Notes: generated from the sequence alone by a model not told the origin. DNA of 64,000 bases from Actinotalea sp. JY-7876 (GCF_014042015.1 NZ_CP059493.1:372001-436000); one strand, 5' to 3'; positions 1-8,108 are shown, counted from the stretch's first letter. Numbers and translations are program-made.

Positions 1-771
1 GTGCAGCCGCGGCGAGGCGAGCGTGCCGGGCGAGGCGTTGACCGCGACGTCGACGTCGAGCGGGAGCCCGCGCGTGCCCTCGAGCGCCGCCTCGATCGCC
101 AGGAGCTCCAGCTCGGTGCCCCGCCCCGCCTCGTGCGCGGCGGCGAACCACACGTCCGGCGGGCGCAGCGGCTCGACGTCGACGCGCGTCAGCGCCTCGA
201 CCGCGAGCAGGCGCCCGTCGGCGAACGCGTAGATGGGCTGGTAGACGAGGTGGAAGCGCCGACCGTCGACGACGTCGTCGACCTGGCGGGCGAGCCGCTC
301 GGCCTCCGCCGACCGCTCGCGCACGGGCGCGATGGCCTCCCGGATCTCGGTCCGCAGCTCCGTGCGCAGCTGCCGCTCGTACTCGCGCTGCCGCAGCTGC
401 AGCGCCAACGCGGCGACGCAGCCGACCGCGACGAACATGGCGCCCCGCACGAGCCAGCTCGCCGGGTCCTGGTGCTCGCCCGTGGCCACGTCGAGCGGCA
501 TGAGCGGCCCGCAGAGCAGGGTCGCCGCGAGCGCCGTCACGACCGACCCGCGAACCCCGAACGGGAGCGTCGCGAGCACGATCGGCACGTAGAACAGGTG
601 GGGTGTGGACAGCACCGTGCCGCCGGAGGCGTGGACGAGGAGCCAGCAGCCCGCGAGGCCGGCCGCGACGGTGAGGGCGCCGACCCAGCCGGGCGTCGTC
701 ATCGAGCGCCGGACGGCGCGGTCGAGCCACGACACGCCGGGCGTGCGCGGGTCGGTGGTCGTCGCGGTCAT
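1..771 (-). CDS. Membrane-anchored EAL-domain protein (3' part outside window)
   Basis: The minus strand is open from an ATG at 771 to the window edge (257 codons). GAGGAC lies about 7 nt before the start. Residues ~30-125 hold several hydrophobic segments (GALTVAAGLAGCWLLV, LFYVPIVLATLPFGV, MFVAVGCVAALAL), followed by an Arg/Glu-rich helical linker. From residue ~170 an EAL domain begins: FHLVYQPI, then LLAVEALTRV, which carries the signature VEAL. EAL domains hydrolyse cyclic di-GMP; this one would do so at the membrane. Most of the EAL domain, including the metal-binding residues, is beyond the edge, so activity cannot be judged. No gene symbol is assignable. Confidence 0.8.
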   Translation of the reverse strand, partial: MTATTTDPRTPGVSWLDRAVRRSMTTPGWVGALTVAAGLAGCWLLVHASGGTVLSTPHLFYVPIVLATLPFGVRGSVVTALAATLLCGPLMPLDVATGEHQDPASWLVRGAMFVAVGCVAALALQLRQREYERQLRTELRTEIREAIAPVRERSAEAERLARQVDDVVDGRRFHLVYQPIYAFADGRLLAVEALTRVDVEPLRPPDVWFAAAHEAGRGTELELLAIEAALEGTRGLPLDVDVAVNASPGTLASPRLH

Positions 772-884
772 CGCCGTCCTCAGCGTCGAGCGGGGCTGTC
801 ACGGTCATTGTGACCGGCGACGGTGGCTCCGCGGGAACGCTTGGGTGTTTGGTCCCAGGACGGACGCATCTGGGTGGTCGGGAA

Positions 885-900
885 TGACCCGGTCGGGTCA
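885..900. promoter_or_regulatory. 16-bp inverted repeat TGACCCG-GT-CGGGTCA
   Basis: Perfect 7-bp arms around a 2-bp centre, 10 bp beyond the stop of the flavin oxidoreductase gene. A second small dyad (GTCAC...GTGAC, about 797-814) lies nearby, just upstream of the EAL gene. There is no T-tract, so it could be an operator or a weak terminator hairpin. Both readings are inference. Confidence 0.35.
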
Positions 901-910
901 GTGCACGCTG

Positions 911-2818
911 TCAGAGCTGGGCGGCGAGGGCGTACGCGGCGTTGACGGCCTCGCCGACCTTGGCGGGCGCCACGCAGTCCCCGACCGCGTGCACCGGCAG
1001 GCCGGCCGCGGTCAGCTGCTCGAGCAGGTCCGTGCGCGGGCGGCTGCCGAGGGCGAGGACGACCGTGTCCGCGGGCAGGGTCGCGGGTCCGTCGGGGCCC
1101 TGCACCGCGACGCCGTCGTCCGTGATCTCCCGCACCCGCGTGCCGGTCAGCAGCCGGACGCCGGCCTCGTCGAGGCGGCGCAGCAGCGTGATCCGGTTGA
1201 CGACGAGCATGTCGCGGGCGATCTCGTCGAGCATCTCCACGACGGTGACCTCGTGCCCCTCGTGCGCGAGCTCGAGCGCCGCGTCGGACCCGGAGAGGCC
1301 CCCGCCCACCATGACCACGCGGTGGCCGACCGGCGCGCCCTCGTGGAACTGGAGGACGTCGACGACGTCGTCCCGGTCGGTGCCCGGGAGGCTCGCGGGG
1401 ACCAGCTGGACGGACCCGGTCGCGACGACGACGTGATCGGCGTCGCGCAGCTCGGGGGAGTCGGCGGTGATGCGGTGGCCGAGGTGGACGGTCACGGGCA
1501 GCTCGGCCAGCCGGCCCTCCCACCAGTCGACCATGCGCCGCAGCTCGCGCTTGAAGTCCGGCGTCGCGGCGGGCCACAGGACCCCGCCGGCGTGCTCACC
1601 CTCGTCGTAGACGTCGACGCGGTGGCCGCGGGACGCCGCGACCCGGGCGGCCTCCAGCCCGGCCGGCCCGGCGCCGACGACGACCACGTGCCCCGGCGTC
1701 GACGACGGCTGCGGCAGGTGCGCCTCGATGCCGACCTCCGGGTTGACGGCGCAGCCGAGCGGCTGGCCCTCGAGGATGTTGCCGACGCAGAGCTGGTTGC
1801 AGCGGATGCACGGGCGCACCGCCTCGGGCTGGCCGGCGGCCAGCCTGCGCGGCAGGTCCGGGTCGGCGATGAGCGCACGGCCCATCCCGATGAAGTCGAC
1901 CTCGCCGGCCGCCACCGCGCGGTCGCCGATCTCCGGGGTCATGTTGCCGGTCGCCATGACCGGCACGTCCACGACCGCGCGGACGGCGGCCGCCCCTGGG
2001 AGCAGCGGCGCGTCGCCCATGTAGTAGGGCGGGAAGATCCAGTCGACGGTCTCGAACGCGCCGTCGTCGACCATGAGCAGGTCGATGCCGGCGCCGGCGA
2101 GGATCGGGGCCATCTGCAGGGCCTCGTCCAGGCCGCGGCCGCCGGGCATGTGGTGGTCGACGGTGAGGCGGAACGTGATGGCCAGGTCCGGTGCGGCCTC
2201 CCGGGCGGCGGCGAGGATCTCCAGCGGGAACCGGAGGCGGTTCTCCAGCGAGCCGCCGTAGCGGTCCGTGCGCTGGTTCCACTGGCTGCTCATGAACTGG
2301 TCGATCAGGTACCCGGTGTGCGAGTGGACGTCGACGGCGTCGAAGCCCGCGGCGGCGAGCCGCGCCGCGGCCGGGCCGTAGTCCGCCACGAGCTGCTCCA
2401 CCTCACCGGTGCTGAGCTCGCGGCACGTGCGCGACGGGTCGGCGAGCCACGGCGTCGGTGAGGCCGAGACCGGGACGTCGCCGCCCGGCTCGGGCGGGCC
2501 GACCCGCCCCGAGCCCGGCGTGAGCTGCCCGGCCAGCAGCGCCCCCTCGGCGTGGACGGCGTCGGCGAGGCGCGCGAGGTCCGGGATGACGGCGTCGTCC
2601 TCGACCTTGGGCCAGCCCTCGTTGTCCTCGAAGCGGGACGTCGTCGTCATGGTCCCCGTGATGATCAGGCCGACGCCGCCGGCGGCCCGGGCGGCGAAGT
2701 ACGCCACCTCGCGCTCCTCGACGCGTCGGCCGAAGCCCACGTGCATCGGTGGCATGACGATCCGGTTGCGGGCCTCGAGCCGGCCGATTCGGCCAGGGCT
2801 GAGCAGGTTGTCGAACAC
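911..2818 (-). CDS. Old-yellow-enzyme-type FMN/[4Fe-4S]/FAD oxidoreductase (2,4-dienoyl-CoA reductase family)
   Basis: 635 aa. The N-terminal half is an OYE TIM barrel (NRIVMPPMHVGFG near the N-terminus; HSHTGYLIDQF and NQRTDRYGGSLENR at the flavin site). Cys337, Cys340, Cys344 and Cys356 (PCIRCNQLC plus GC) match the single 4Fe-4S cluster of this family. The C-terminal half has two dinucleotide folds, VVVVGAGPAGLEAA and VVMVGGGLSGSDAALE, for FAD and NAD(P)H. Family members reduce 2,4-dienoyl-CoA or demethylate amines; the substrate here is unknown. GTG at 2818 is chosen because AGGGGG lies 5 nt before it; an upstream GTG at 2872 would add 18 residues but has no better site. Confidence 0.85.
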   Translation of the reverse strand: MFDNLLSPGRIGRLEARNRIVMPPMHVGFGRRVEEREVAYFAARAAGGVGLIITGTMTTTSRFEDNEGWPKVEDDAVIPDLARLADAVHAEGALLAGQLTPGSGRVGPPEPGGDVPVSASPTPWLADPSRTCRELSTGEVEQLVADYGPAAARLAAAGFDAVDVHSHTGYLIDQFMSSQWNQRTDRYGGSLENRLRFPLEILAAAREAAPDLAITFRLTVDHHMPGGRGLDEALQMAPILAGAGIDLLMVDDGAFETVDWIFPPYYMGDAPLLPGAAAVRAVVDVPVMATGNMTPEIGDRAVAAGEVDFIGMGRALIADPDLPRRLAAGQPEAVRPCIRCNQLCVGNILEGQPLGCAVNPEVGIEAHLPQPSSTPGHVVVVGAGPAGLEAARVAASRGHRVDVYDEGEHAGGVLWPAATPDFKRELRRMVDWWEGRLAELPVTVHLGHRITADSPELRDADHVVVATGSVQLVPASLPGTDRDDVVDVLQFHEGAPVGHRVVMVGGGLSGSDAALELAHEGHEVTVVEMLDEIARDMLVVNRITLLRRLDEAGVRLLTGTRVREITDDGVAVQGPDGPATLPADTVVLALGSRPRTDLLEQLTAAGLPVHAVGDCVAPAKVGEAVNAAYALAAQL

Positions 2819-2886
2819 GGCGCCCCCTTGCGTCGACGGTGCTCTCGACGCTACGTCCGTCACGCCAGACACGCACCCCGCCGGGT

Positions 2887-2932
2887 GGTCACCGGGCGCG
2901 CGGGGTCACCGGGCGCGCGGGGTCACCGGGCG
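2887..2932. repeat. 17-bp tandem repeat, 2.7 copies
   Basis: Unit GGTCACCGGGCGCGCGG at 2887-2903 and 2904-2920, then 12 bp of a third copy. The third copy contains the TGA stop of the MarR gene, so repeat-number change could alter the transcript 3' end but not the reading frame. Confidence 0.7.
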
Positions 2933-3393
2933 TCGTCGGCGACCCAGCCGGGTGCGTCCGGCCGGACGGGCGAGGGGCCCACCAGGGTGGTCAGCGACGA
3001 CTCCAGGGCCGCCAGCCCCGGGGTGCCGAGGCGCCGCTCCCACGCGGCACGCAGGTCGTCGAAGATCGCCTCGCCCTCGCGCATCACCTCGAAGCCCAGG
3101 GGCGTGACCTGGATGCGTTTGCGGCGCGCGTCGGCGGGGTCCGGCTCGCGCACGACGTAGCCGCGCTCGAGGAGCGTGGTGATCGTCTTGGCGGCCGCCT
3201 GCTTGGAGACGGACATGCGCCGCCCGAGCTCGGAGGCGGTGTCCGCGCCGGCGTCGATGGCGCGCATGGCGAAGTCGTGGACGGGTCGCACGTCGTCGTG
3301 GCCGCGGGCGGCGAGCTCGCGGGTCGCGGCGTCGACGAGCGTGCGGTAGCCGCCGAGGAGGAGGAGCGCGAGGTCGGCGCCGGACCGGGACAT
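2923..3393 (-). CDS. MarR-family transcriptional regulator
   Basis: 156 aa from the ATG at 3393. The winged helix-turn-helix is visible: TASELGRRMSVSKQAAAKTI (HTH), TLLERGYVVREPDPADARRK (wing), with N- and C-terminal dimerisation helices. It is divergent from the alpha/beta hydrolase gene at 3482. A perfect GACAAC-CGT-GTTGTC dyad sits in the shared intergenic region. The usual MarR arrangement would have it repress itself and the hydrolase until a small ligand, often aromatic, binds. The ligand is unknown. Confidence 0.85.
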   Translation of the reverse strand: MSRSGADLALLLLGGYRTLVDAATRELAARGHDDVRPVHDFAMRAIDAGADTASELGRRMSVSKQAAAKTITTLLERGYVVREPDPADARRKRIQVTPLGFEVMREGEAIFDDLRAAWERRLGTPGLAALESSLTTLVGPSPVRPDAPGWVADDAR

Positions 3394-3445
3394 GGCGTCA
3401 GCGTACGGACGCGGGCATGGACATCGACAACCCGGATGTCTATCG

Positions 3446-3466
3446 TTGGACAACCGTGTTGTCTAA
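3446..3466. promoter_or_regulatory. Probable MarR operator
   Basis: Dyad GACAAC-CGT-GTTGTC (3449-3463) with flanking TT/AA, plus an extra GACAAC half-site at 3426-3431. It lies between the divergent MarR and hydrolase genes, the typical autoregulatory position. Confidence 0.6.
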
Positions 3467-3481
3467 TGGAGGGTGAGCGCC

Positions 3482-4372
3482 ATGTCCGTCGCAGCATCGA
3501 GCGGTCCGGGGGCCCGCGTCGCGCACCACACGGTCGCCGTGGGCGGGACGCGGCTCCATCACGCCTCCGCGGGTGAGGCGGGCTCTCCCGTCCTCCTGGT
3601 CCACGGGTTTCCCGAGTCCTGGTGGGCCTTCCACCGGCTCATCCCCCGGCTGGCGGCGCGGCACCGGGTCGTCGCCGTCGACCTGCGCGGCTTCGGCGAC
3701 TCGGCGTGCGACGACGGCCCGTACGGCAGCGCGACGTCGGCGGCGGACCTGCACGCGCTCGTCGCGCACCTGGGCCTCGGTCCGGTGCACCTGCTCGGGC
3801 AGGACGTCAGCGGCGCCACGGTGGTCCGGCTCGCCGCGGAGCACCCCGACGACGTGCTGAGCCTCACGGCCGTCGAGATGGGCCTGGCGGGCTTCGGTCT
3901 CGAGGCGCTCGCCGACCCGACGCGGGGCGGCTCGTGGCACGTCGGCGCCCTCGCGGCGCCGGGCGTCCCCGAGCTGCTGCTCGCCGGTCGCGAGCGCGAG
4001 CTGCTGGCGCAGTGGTGGTTCCCGGCCATGACGGCCGTGCCGGGGGCAGTGGGCCCGGCCGACGTCGACGAGCTCGCCCGGGGCTACGCGCGCCCGGGCG
4101 GGTGGCGCGGCGCCGCCGGCCTCTACCGGTCGGTGCTCACCGAGGGCGACGAGCTCCGCGCACTCCTCGGGGCGGCGCCGCTGCGGGTCCCGGTGCTGGC
4201 CGTCGGCGGGGGCGGCGGGGAGTTCACGGCCCGCACGATGGCTCAGGTCAGCGCGGGCGACGTCGTCGACGTGCGGCTCGACGGGGTGGGTCACCACGTC
4301 GCGCTCGAGGCGCCGGGGGCGCTCGCGGCCGCGATGCTCGACTTCCTGGCGGGGGTCGACGCGGGGTCGTGA
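3482..4372 (+). CDS. Alpha/beta hydrolase, epoxide-hydrolase-like
   Basis: 296 aa, ATG at 3482 preceded by GGAGGG. The oxyanion-hole motif HGFPES follows strand 3. The nucleophile elbow is GQDVSG with Asp108 in place of serine, as in epoxide hydrolases and haloalkane dehalogenases. A late GVGHHVALE supplies the catalytic His (about 271). The family opens epoxides or removes halide through an aspartyl-ester intermediate in the cytoplasm. Control by the divergent MarR regulator suggests a catabolic or detoxification role. The substrate cannot be read from sequence. Confidence 0.8.
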   Translation: MSVAASSGPGARVAHHTVAVGGTRLHHASAGEAGSPVLLVHGFPESWWAFHRLIPRLAARHRVVAVDLRGFGDSACDDGPYGSATSAADLHALVAHLGLGPVHLLGQDVSGATVVRLAAEHPDDVLSLTAVEMGLAGFGLEALADPTRGGSWHVGALAAPGVPELLLAGRERELLAQWWFPAMTAVPGAVGPADVDELARGYARPGGWRGAAGLYRSVLTEGDELRALLGAAPLRVPVLAVGGGGGEFTARTMAQVSAGDVVDVRLDGVGHHVALEAPGALAAAMLDFLAGVDAGS

Positions 4373-4402
4373 CGGTGGTGCCGACGCGGCGGACGGCGCC
4401 CG

Positions 4403-5635
4403 TCAGGCGCCCGGGCGGGCGACCCAGGCGCTGAAGACGGGCACGCCGTCCCACGCGGGTCCGGCGACGGTGCGCCGGTCCCACGGCCGCGCCGGGTCGG
4501 GCGCGGTGGCGCGGGCGAGGGCCACCACGGCGTAGGGGCGGTTGAAGCGCACCGTGACCCGGCGGTGCGTGACGAGCCGTGGCATGGGCATCCCGGTCGC
4601 GCGGATGCCCATCGCGGTCACGGCGGCCGCCGCGAAGCCCTCGCGCGTGTACTCGGCGCGCGCGACCTGCGTGGCGGCACCGTCACCGCTCCCGGCGGCG
4701 GGGGACAGCAGGCCGGTCAGCGTGGCCAAGGCGGCGCGGACGCCCGGCGCGCCGGCGAGGTCGTGCCTCGACTCCGCGGACCACGGGGCGAGGTAGGCCG
4801 TCCAGGTGGTGTGGCGGTCGCCGTGGGCGCCGAGGATCTCCTCGCGGGTCTCGGCGACGTCCCAGGCGGCGCCCGGGCCGGTGGGTAGGTCGAACACGTC
4901 GAGGCGCCGCGCCCCCGGCGCCTCGACGTCCAGGGCGGCGGCGACCTGCGCGGCCGCGTCGTGCACCGCGGCGGCGGGCACGTCCGGCCCGGCCATGACC
5001 GACAGCACGCGCAGCCCGGTGGCGGACTCCGCGGCGTGCGCGGCGACGGGACCCGCCGCGTCGGTGTCCAGGAGCGCGACGTCGTGTCCGGCCGGGGCGC
5101 GCAACGCGAGCGCGGTCCGCTGCCCGAACTCACCGCCGAGGTCGGACGCCGGGGCGTCGTCGAACGGCTCCAGCCACGAGACCTTCGCGGCGAGCGCCGA
5201 GGCGAGCACGACGGCGGCGTCGTCGTCGAGGTCGAGCGGGAACCGGGTCAGCAGCCCACCGGTGTGCTCGGCGGCCCACCGGTCCGCCTCGGCCTGGGTG
5301 GGCATCGCGCCGACGGCGACGGCGGCGGGAAGCGTCGCGGCGAGGGCCCGGTGGCGCGCGGCGTCGACGAACCGGGCGCGCGTCCAGAGGGCGACGGCGG
5401 TGGCGACGGCGGGATGGGCGTCGGCGAGCAGGGCGGCGGCTCGGTCGGCCGCGTCGCGTGCGTCGGTGCCGAGCGCCGCCTCGAGGTCGCTGCGGTGGGC
5501 GCCGGTCGCGGACGGCGCGGTGAGTGCCAGCAGGAGCCACAGGCCGAGAGGGCTGACCACGCCGTGCTCGGTCGCGTGCGCGCGGTTGACGTCGGCGGCG
5601 AACTGGCTGACCAGGGACGCGGTGGTGGCGGGCAT
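4403..5635 (-). CDS. Serpin-family serine protease inhibitor
   Basis: 410 aa, close to usual serpin length. The start ATG at 5635 has GGGAG 5 nt upstream; a longer frame would run into the tRNA repeat and is rejected. Early serpin motif HGVVSPLGLWLLLALT matches the N-terminal helix region. Near the C-terminus EGFAAAAVTAM resembles the small-residue hinge before a reactive-centre loop, followed by MPMPRLVTHRRVTVRFNRPY, the usual strand after the loop. No signal peptide is evident, so the protein looks cytoplasmic. Bacterial serpins are uncommon. In the unlysogenised chromosome the gene would start 17 nt after tRNA-Lys. Confidence 0.75.
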   Translation of the reverse strand: MPATTASLVSQFAADVNRAHATEHGVVSPLGLWLLLALTAPSATGAHRSDLEAALGTDARDAADRAAALLADAHPAVATAVALWTRARFVDAARHRALAATLPAAVAVGAMPTQAEADRWAAEHTGGLLTRFPLDLDDDAAVVLASALAAKVSWLEPFDDAPASDLGGEFGQRTALALRAPAGHDVALLDTDAAGPVAAHAAESATGLRVLSVMAGPDVPAAAVHDAAAQVAAALDVEAPGARRLDVFDLPTGPGAAWDVAETREEILGAHGDRHTTWTAYLAPWSAESRHDLAGAPGVRAALATLTGLLSPAAGSGDGAATQVARAEYTREGFAAAAVTAMGIRATGMPMPRLVTHRRVTVRFNRPYAVVALARATAPDPARPWDRRTVAGPAWDGVPVFSAWVARPGA

Positions 5636-5651
5636 GGCGACTCCCGTGACG

Positions 5652-5686
5652 GTGGGCCCCGTGGGGTTCGAACCCACAACCTACGG
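5652..5686. repeat. attL: attL core (left 35-bp direct repeat; 3' end of tRNA-Lys)
   Basis: Identical to 42657-42691 and contains the T-arm and acceptor 3' strand of tRNA-Lys. Beyond it, similarity continues imperfectly (three mismatches over 12 bp through the anticodon-loop region, ending in shared GTCCG). Here the tRNA is only a 3' fragment: left of the crossover is host, right is phage. Confidence 0.95.
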
Positions 5687-5778
5687 CTTACATGTCCGAG
5701 CAGGTCAGCGGCGTGGTGATCCCCGGGCCGTGGGGTCTGGCGCCGGCCGAGGGCGACCTCGAGGGCGGTGTGGCATGA
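5686..5778 (+). other. Detached 3' end of the phage (circular-form) repressor reading frame
   Basis: In attP this segment follows the shared repeat in the same frame as the repressor at 42370. It encodes 30 residues beginning AYMSEQVSG and ending DLEGGVA, then TGA at 5776-5778. That stop overlaps the ATG of the next gene (ATGA at 5775-5778). In the prophage it is cut off from its gene; a 28-codon remnant could still start at the ATG at 5692, but no ribosome site precedes it. The tail contains several small and acidic residues and ends in VA. Confidence 0.75.
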
Positions 5779-6275
5779 GCATGTGCTGGTACCCCGGCGA
5801 CGGCGAGCGGTTCGAGATCTCCGTGGACGACCCCGGCGACGGCCGGCTGCACATGCGCCGGCTCCGGGGCGACGACGACGCGGACTACGAGTGGATCGCC
5901 CTGGCCGGCGGGCACCTCGGAGTGCTCGCCCGCGAGGTCCTGACCGCCGTCATCGAGGACCGCGCGCCGGTCCTGCCCTACCCGCTGAGCCGCCTGCAGC
6001 TCACGCGCGACGACGCCCGTCTGATCGCGGCGAGCGTCCAGCAGGCCGTCCTGCTCGCCGCGGCCGGCACCGACCGCTACGACCGGATCCACGTCGACCC
6101 TGACGACTCGCCCGCCGAGGCGCTGTGCTCCTCGTGCAGCCTCGGCAGCCCGTACACCGGCGCCGTGACCATCAGCGAGCGCTGCCTCGAGCACGGACAC
6201 CAGCCGTTCGGCGAGCGCAGCGGGGTGAGCTGGGCCGACGCCGTGCGGCGTCGCGCACGCCCCGCGCGGGCGTAG
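5775..6275 (+). CDS. Phage protein of unknown function, between attL and integrase
   Basis: 166 aa from ATG 5775 (second ATG at 5781). GAGGGCGG lies upstream. It is acidic and soluble, with a C-terminal cluster CSSCSLGSPYTG...CLEHG that could bind zinc. Its start overlaps the stop of the circular-form repressor frame, so in the free phage genome it would be translationally coupled to the repressor. In the prophage that link is lost. The integrase follows on the same strand. No family recognised. Confidence 0.7.
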   Translation: MSMCWYPGDGERFEISVDDPGDGRLHMRRLRGDDDADYEWIALAGGHLGVLAREVLTAVIEDRAPVLPYPLSRLQLTRDDARLIAASVQQAVLLAAAGTDRYDRIHVDPDDSPAEALCSSCSLGSPYTGAVTISERCLEHGHQPFGERSGVSWADAVRRRARPARA

Positions 6276-6518
6276 CGCCCACCGAAGGGCCGGCTCACGA
6301 TGACGCCGCCCGCCCCCGGTTCGTCGGGGCCCTCACGGCGCACGCGGGCAGGAGTCCGGCCGGCGACACTTCGGCTGCTCCCCCCGCTGCCCGAGGACCA
6401 GGTCGCCCCCGGCGACCAGGAGTCCTTCGTGCCCACTCGTCACGCCCTGACAGGTTCTGGCGCGATTCGCGGGACCCGTCCACATCCTGGCGGCGTGACA
6501 GGCGCTGCCTCCTCCTCC

Positions 6519-7403
6519 ATGATCACTGCCCAGCAGGGCGTCGGGGGGGTTCATCTGTCGTTGTGGTACCAGGCGATCAGCGCGCACAGCCGGGCGCTGC
6601 GCGCGGCTGGGCGCCGCCCCGCCACGGTCGTGCTCTACGAGCACTACCTGCGCAACGTCGCCGTCAAGCTGCACAGGCGGAGCCCATGGGCCGTCACGAC
6701 GGCCGACCTCGAAGGGCTCCTGGGCGAGGTCGACTGGGGTCCGTCGGCCCGTAAGTCGCTGCGCACCGCCCTGGTGAGCTTCTACCGCTGGGCCCACCGG
6801 GCCGGGCACATCGCGGCCGACCCGACGGCTGGCCTGCCCACCGTGCGGGTGCCGCGGGGCCGCCCGCGCCCCGCGCCCGAGCGCGTCGTCGTCGACGCCC
6901 TGCGCACCGCCGGGGAGCGCGAGCGGCTCATGGTCAAGCTCGCCGTCTTCGCCGGGCTGCGTGCCGGCGAGATCGCCCGCGTGCACACCCGCGACCTGTG
7001 CGGTGACGTCCTGGTGGTGCAGGGCAAGGGCGGCAAGCAGCGCGACGTCCCGCTCGACGACACCGAGCTGCTCGACGCCATCGCCGGCGCGGGCGGCTGG
7101 CTGTTCCCGAACGGCCGCGGGCGCCACCTCACGCCCAACCACGTCTCCAAGCTCGTCGCCCGAGCGCTCCCCGAGGGCTGGACCGCGCACACGCTCCGCC
7201 ACCGGTTCGGTACCCGGGCCTACGCGGGCACGCGCGACCTGCTCGCCGTCTCCCAGCTGCTCGGCCATGCCAGCCCGGACACCACGCTGGTGTACGTCCA
7301 GATGCCCGACGACCACATGCGCGACGCCGTGCGAGCCGCGAGCGCCGTCGGTTCAGCCACGGCGCGCCGACTCACGAGGGTGCGGCCGCGCGAGATCGCC
7401 TGA
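6519..7403 (+). CDS. int: Tyrosine recombinase (phage integrase)
   Basis: 294 aa from ATG 6519. In-frame GTG 6495 and ATG 6300 are alternatives; the latter has GAAGGG at a long distance, but the added residues look unconserved. The SAM-like core-binding domain spans about residues 10-95 and the catalytic domain the rest. Catalytic residues are visible: Arg148 (GLRAGE), His224 and Arg227 (HTLRHRF), His250 (LLGHAS), Tyr259 (TTLVYVQ). It catalyses recombination between attP and the tRNA-Lys attB. It lies about 0.8 kb from attL, as usual for this class. The C-terminus ends REIA. No excisionase is recognised. Confidence 0.95.
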   Translation: MITAQQGVGGVHLSLWYQAISAHSRALRAAGRRPATVVLYEHYLRNVAVKLHRRSPWAVTTADLEGLLGEVDWGPSARKSLRTALVSFYRWAHRAGHIAADPTAGLPTVRVPRGRPRPAPERVVVDALRTAGERERLMVKLAVFAGLRAGEIARVHTRDLCGDVLVVQGKGGKQRDVPLDDTELLDAIAGAGGWLFPNGRGRHLTPNHVSKLVARALPEGWTAHTLRHRFGTRAYAGTRDLLAVSQLLGHASPDTTLVYVQMPDDHMRDAVRAASAVGSATARRLTRVRPREIA

Positions 7404-7449
7404 CCGGGGCCTAGCGGGCAGCTGCTGCGGCGCGCGATGATCCTGCGTC

Positions 7450-7809
7450 ATGGACAGGTCGAAGGTCGCGCCGGCGGCGGGCAACCTCACGCTCGGGCTC
7501 GTGCTGCTGGTCGTGGCGGGCGTCCTGGCGAACGTCTACTCCCAGCTGCAGATCACGTCCGCGCTGACGCCCTACGGCGGCGAGCCGGTCGGGACCTGGT
7601 TGCTCGCGGTCGCCGGCGTGGGAGGGCTCGTCGGGCTCGTCGTCATGGTGATGGGCGTGTACCAGCTCGCCACGAACATCGACTACCTCGCGGACCGGGC
7701 AGTAGAGGCGCACGACCGGGAGGTACGGGAGAGCGCGGCGAGCGCCGTCGTGCGCCACGAGCAGGCGAAGGCCGAGCGCGCGGCCGCACGACCCACGCCC
7801 GACCGCTGA
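7450..7809 (+). CDS. Small phage membrane protein (2 TM)
   Basis: 119 aa with two hydrophobic segments, LTLGLVLLVVAGVLANVY and WLLAVAGVGGLVGLVVMVMG, then a charged cytoplasmic helix rich in Ala, Glu and Arg. It lies directly downstream of the integrase in the lysogeny-side + strand group. Such genes are often expressed in lysogens and may affect superinfection, but nothing here proves that. Confidence 0.65.
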   Translation: MDRSKVAPAAGNLTLGLVLLVVAGVLANVYSQLQITSALTPYGGEPVGTWLLAVAGVGGLVGLVVMVMGVYQLATNIDYLADRAVEAHDREVRESAASAVVRHEQAKAERAAARPTPDR

Positions 7810-7846
7810 CACCGGCGTAGCCCGGGGCCTCCCGACTCGCTGCGAC

Positions 7847-8041
7847 CTATGCGGGCCCCGGCGTGTCGTCGGCGGGTCTGCGCAAACCGGAGGGCTCCCG
7901 GCGCCACTGCCGCCGGGCGACCTCTCTCAAGGGGACTACGGCCCGAATCTCCCCGCACAGCTCGCACCGCCACTCCTCCACGCACCCGGGCTCGCCGAAG
8001 CGCGTCCAGACGAGCCGCCACAGGTGCTCCATGGGGTCCAT
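7847..8041 (-). CDS. Possible small zinc-ribbon-like phage protein
   Basis: 64 aa from the ATG at 8041. The frame extends upstream to 8158, but that part overlaps the promoter of the divergent gene. It contains EEWRCELCGEIRAVVPL with a CxxC pair and several Trp residues. No ribosome-binding site is seen. If not real, 7810-8178 is a non-coding stretch holding only the promoter at 8109-8137. Confidence 0.4.
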   Translation of the reverse strand: MDPMEHLWRLVWTRFGEPGCVEEWRCELCGEIRAVVPLREVARRQWRREPSGLRRPADDTPGPA

Positions 8042-8108
8042 CGTCGCGGGCAGGGTGGTCGCCGGCGTGGTGTCCACAGGGTCCGATCGGGCGAGTTTTG
8101 TGTAGGGG

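Noticed and set aside
1-2461. Long + strand open frames in the first 3 kb
   Set aside because: They are antisense frames in high-GC DNA with poor residue composition; the minus strand carries recognisable domains.
5636-5677. Longer serpin start reading through the tRNA repeat
   Set aside because: The extra residues come from the tRNA/att sequence; the ATG at 5635 has its own ribosome site.
5653-5686. Second tRNA gene at attL
   Set aside because: Only the 3' part (T arm and acceptor strand) is present; the anticodon stem and D arm are absent.
5692-5778. Free-standing 28-aa gene at attL
   Set aside because: No ribosome site in the prophage; better explained as the 3' end of the circular-form repressor.
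6300-6518. Extended integrase N-terminus from ATG 6300
   Set aside because: Low-conservation, Pro/Arg-rich sequence unlike an integrase N-terminus; kept only as an alternative.
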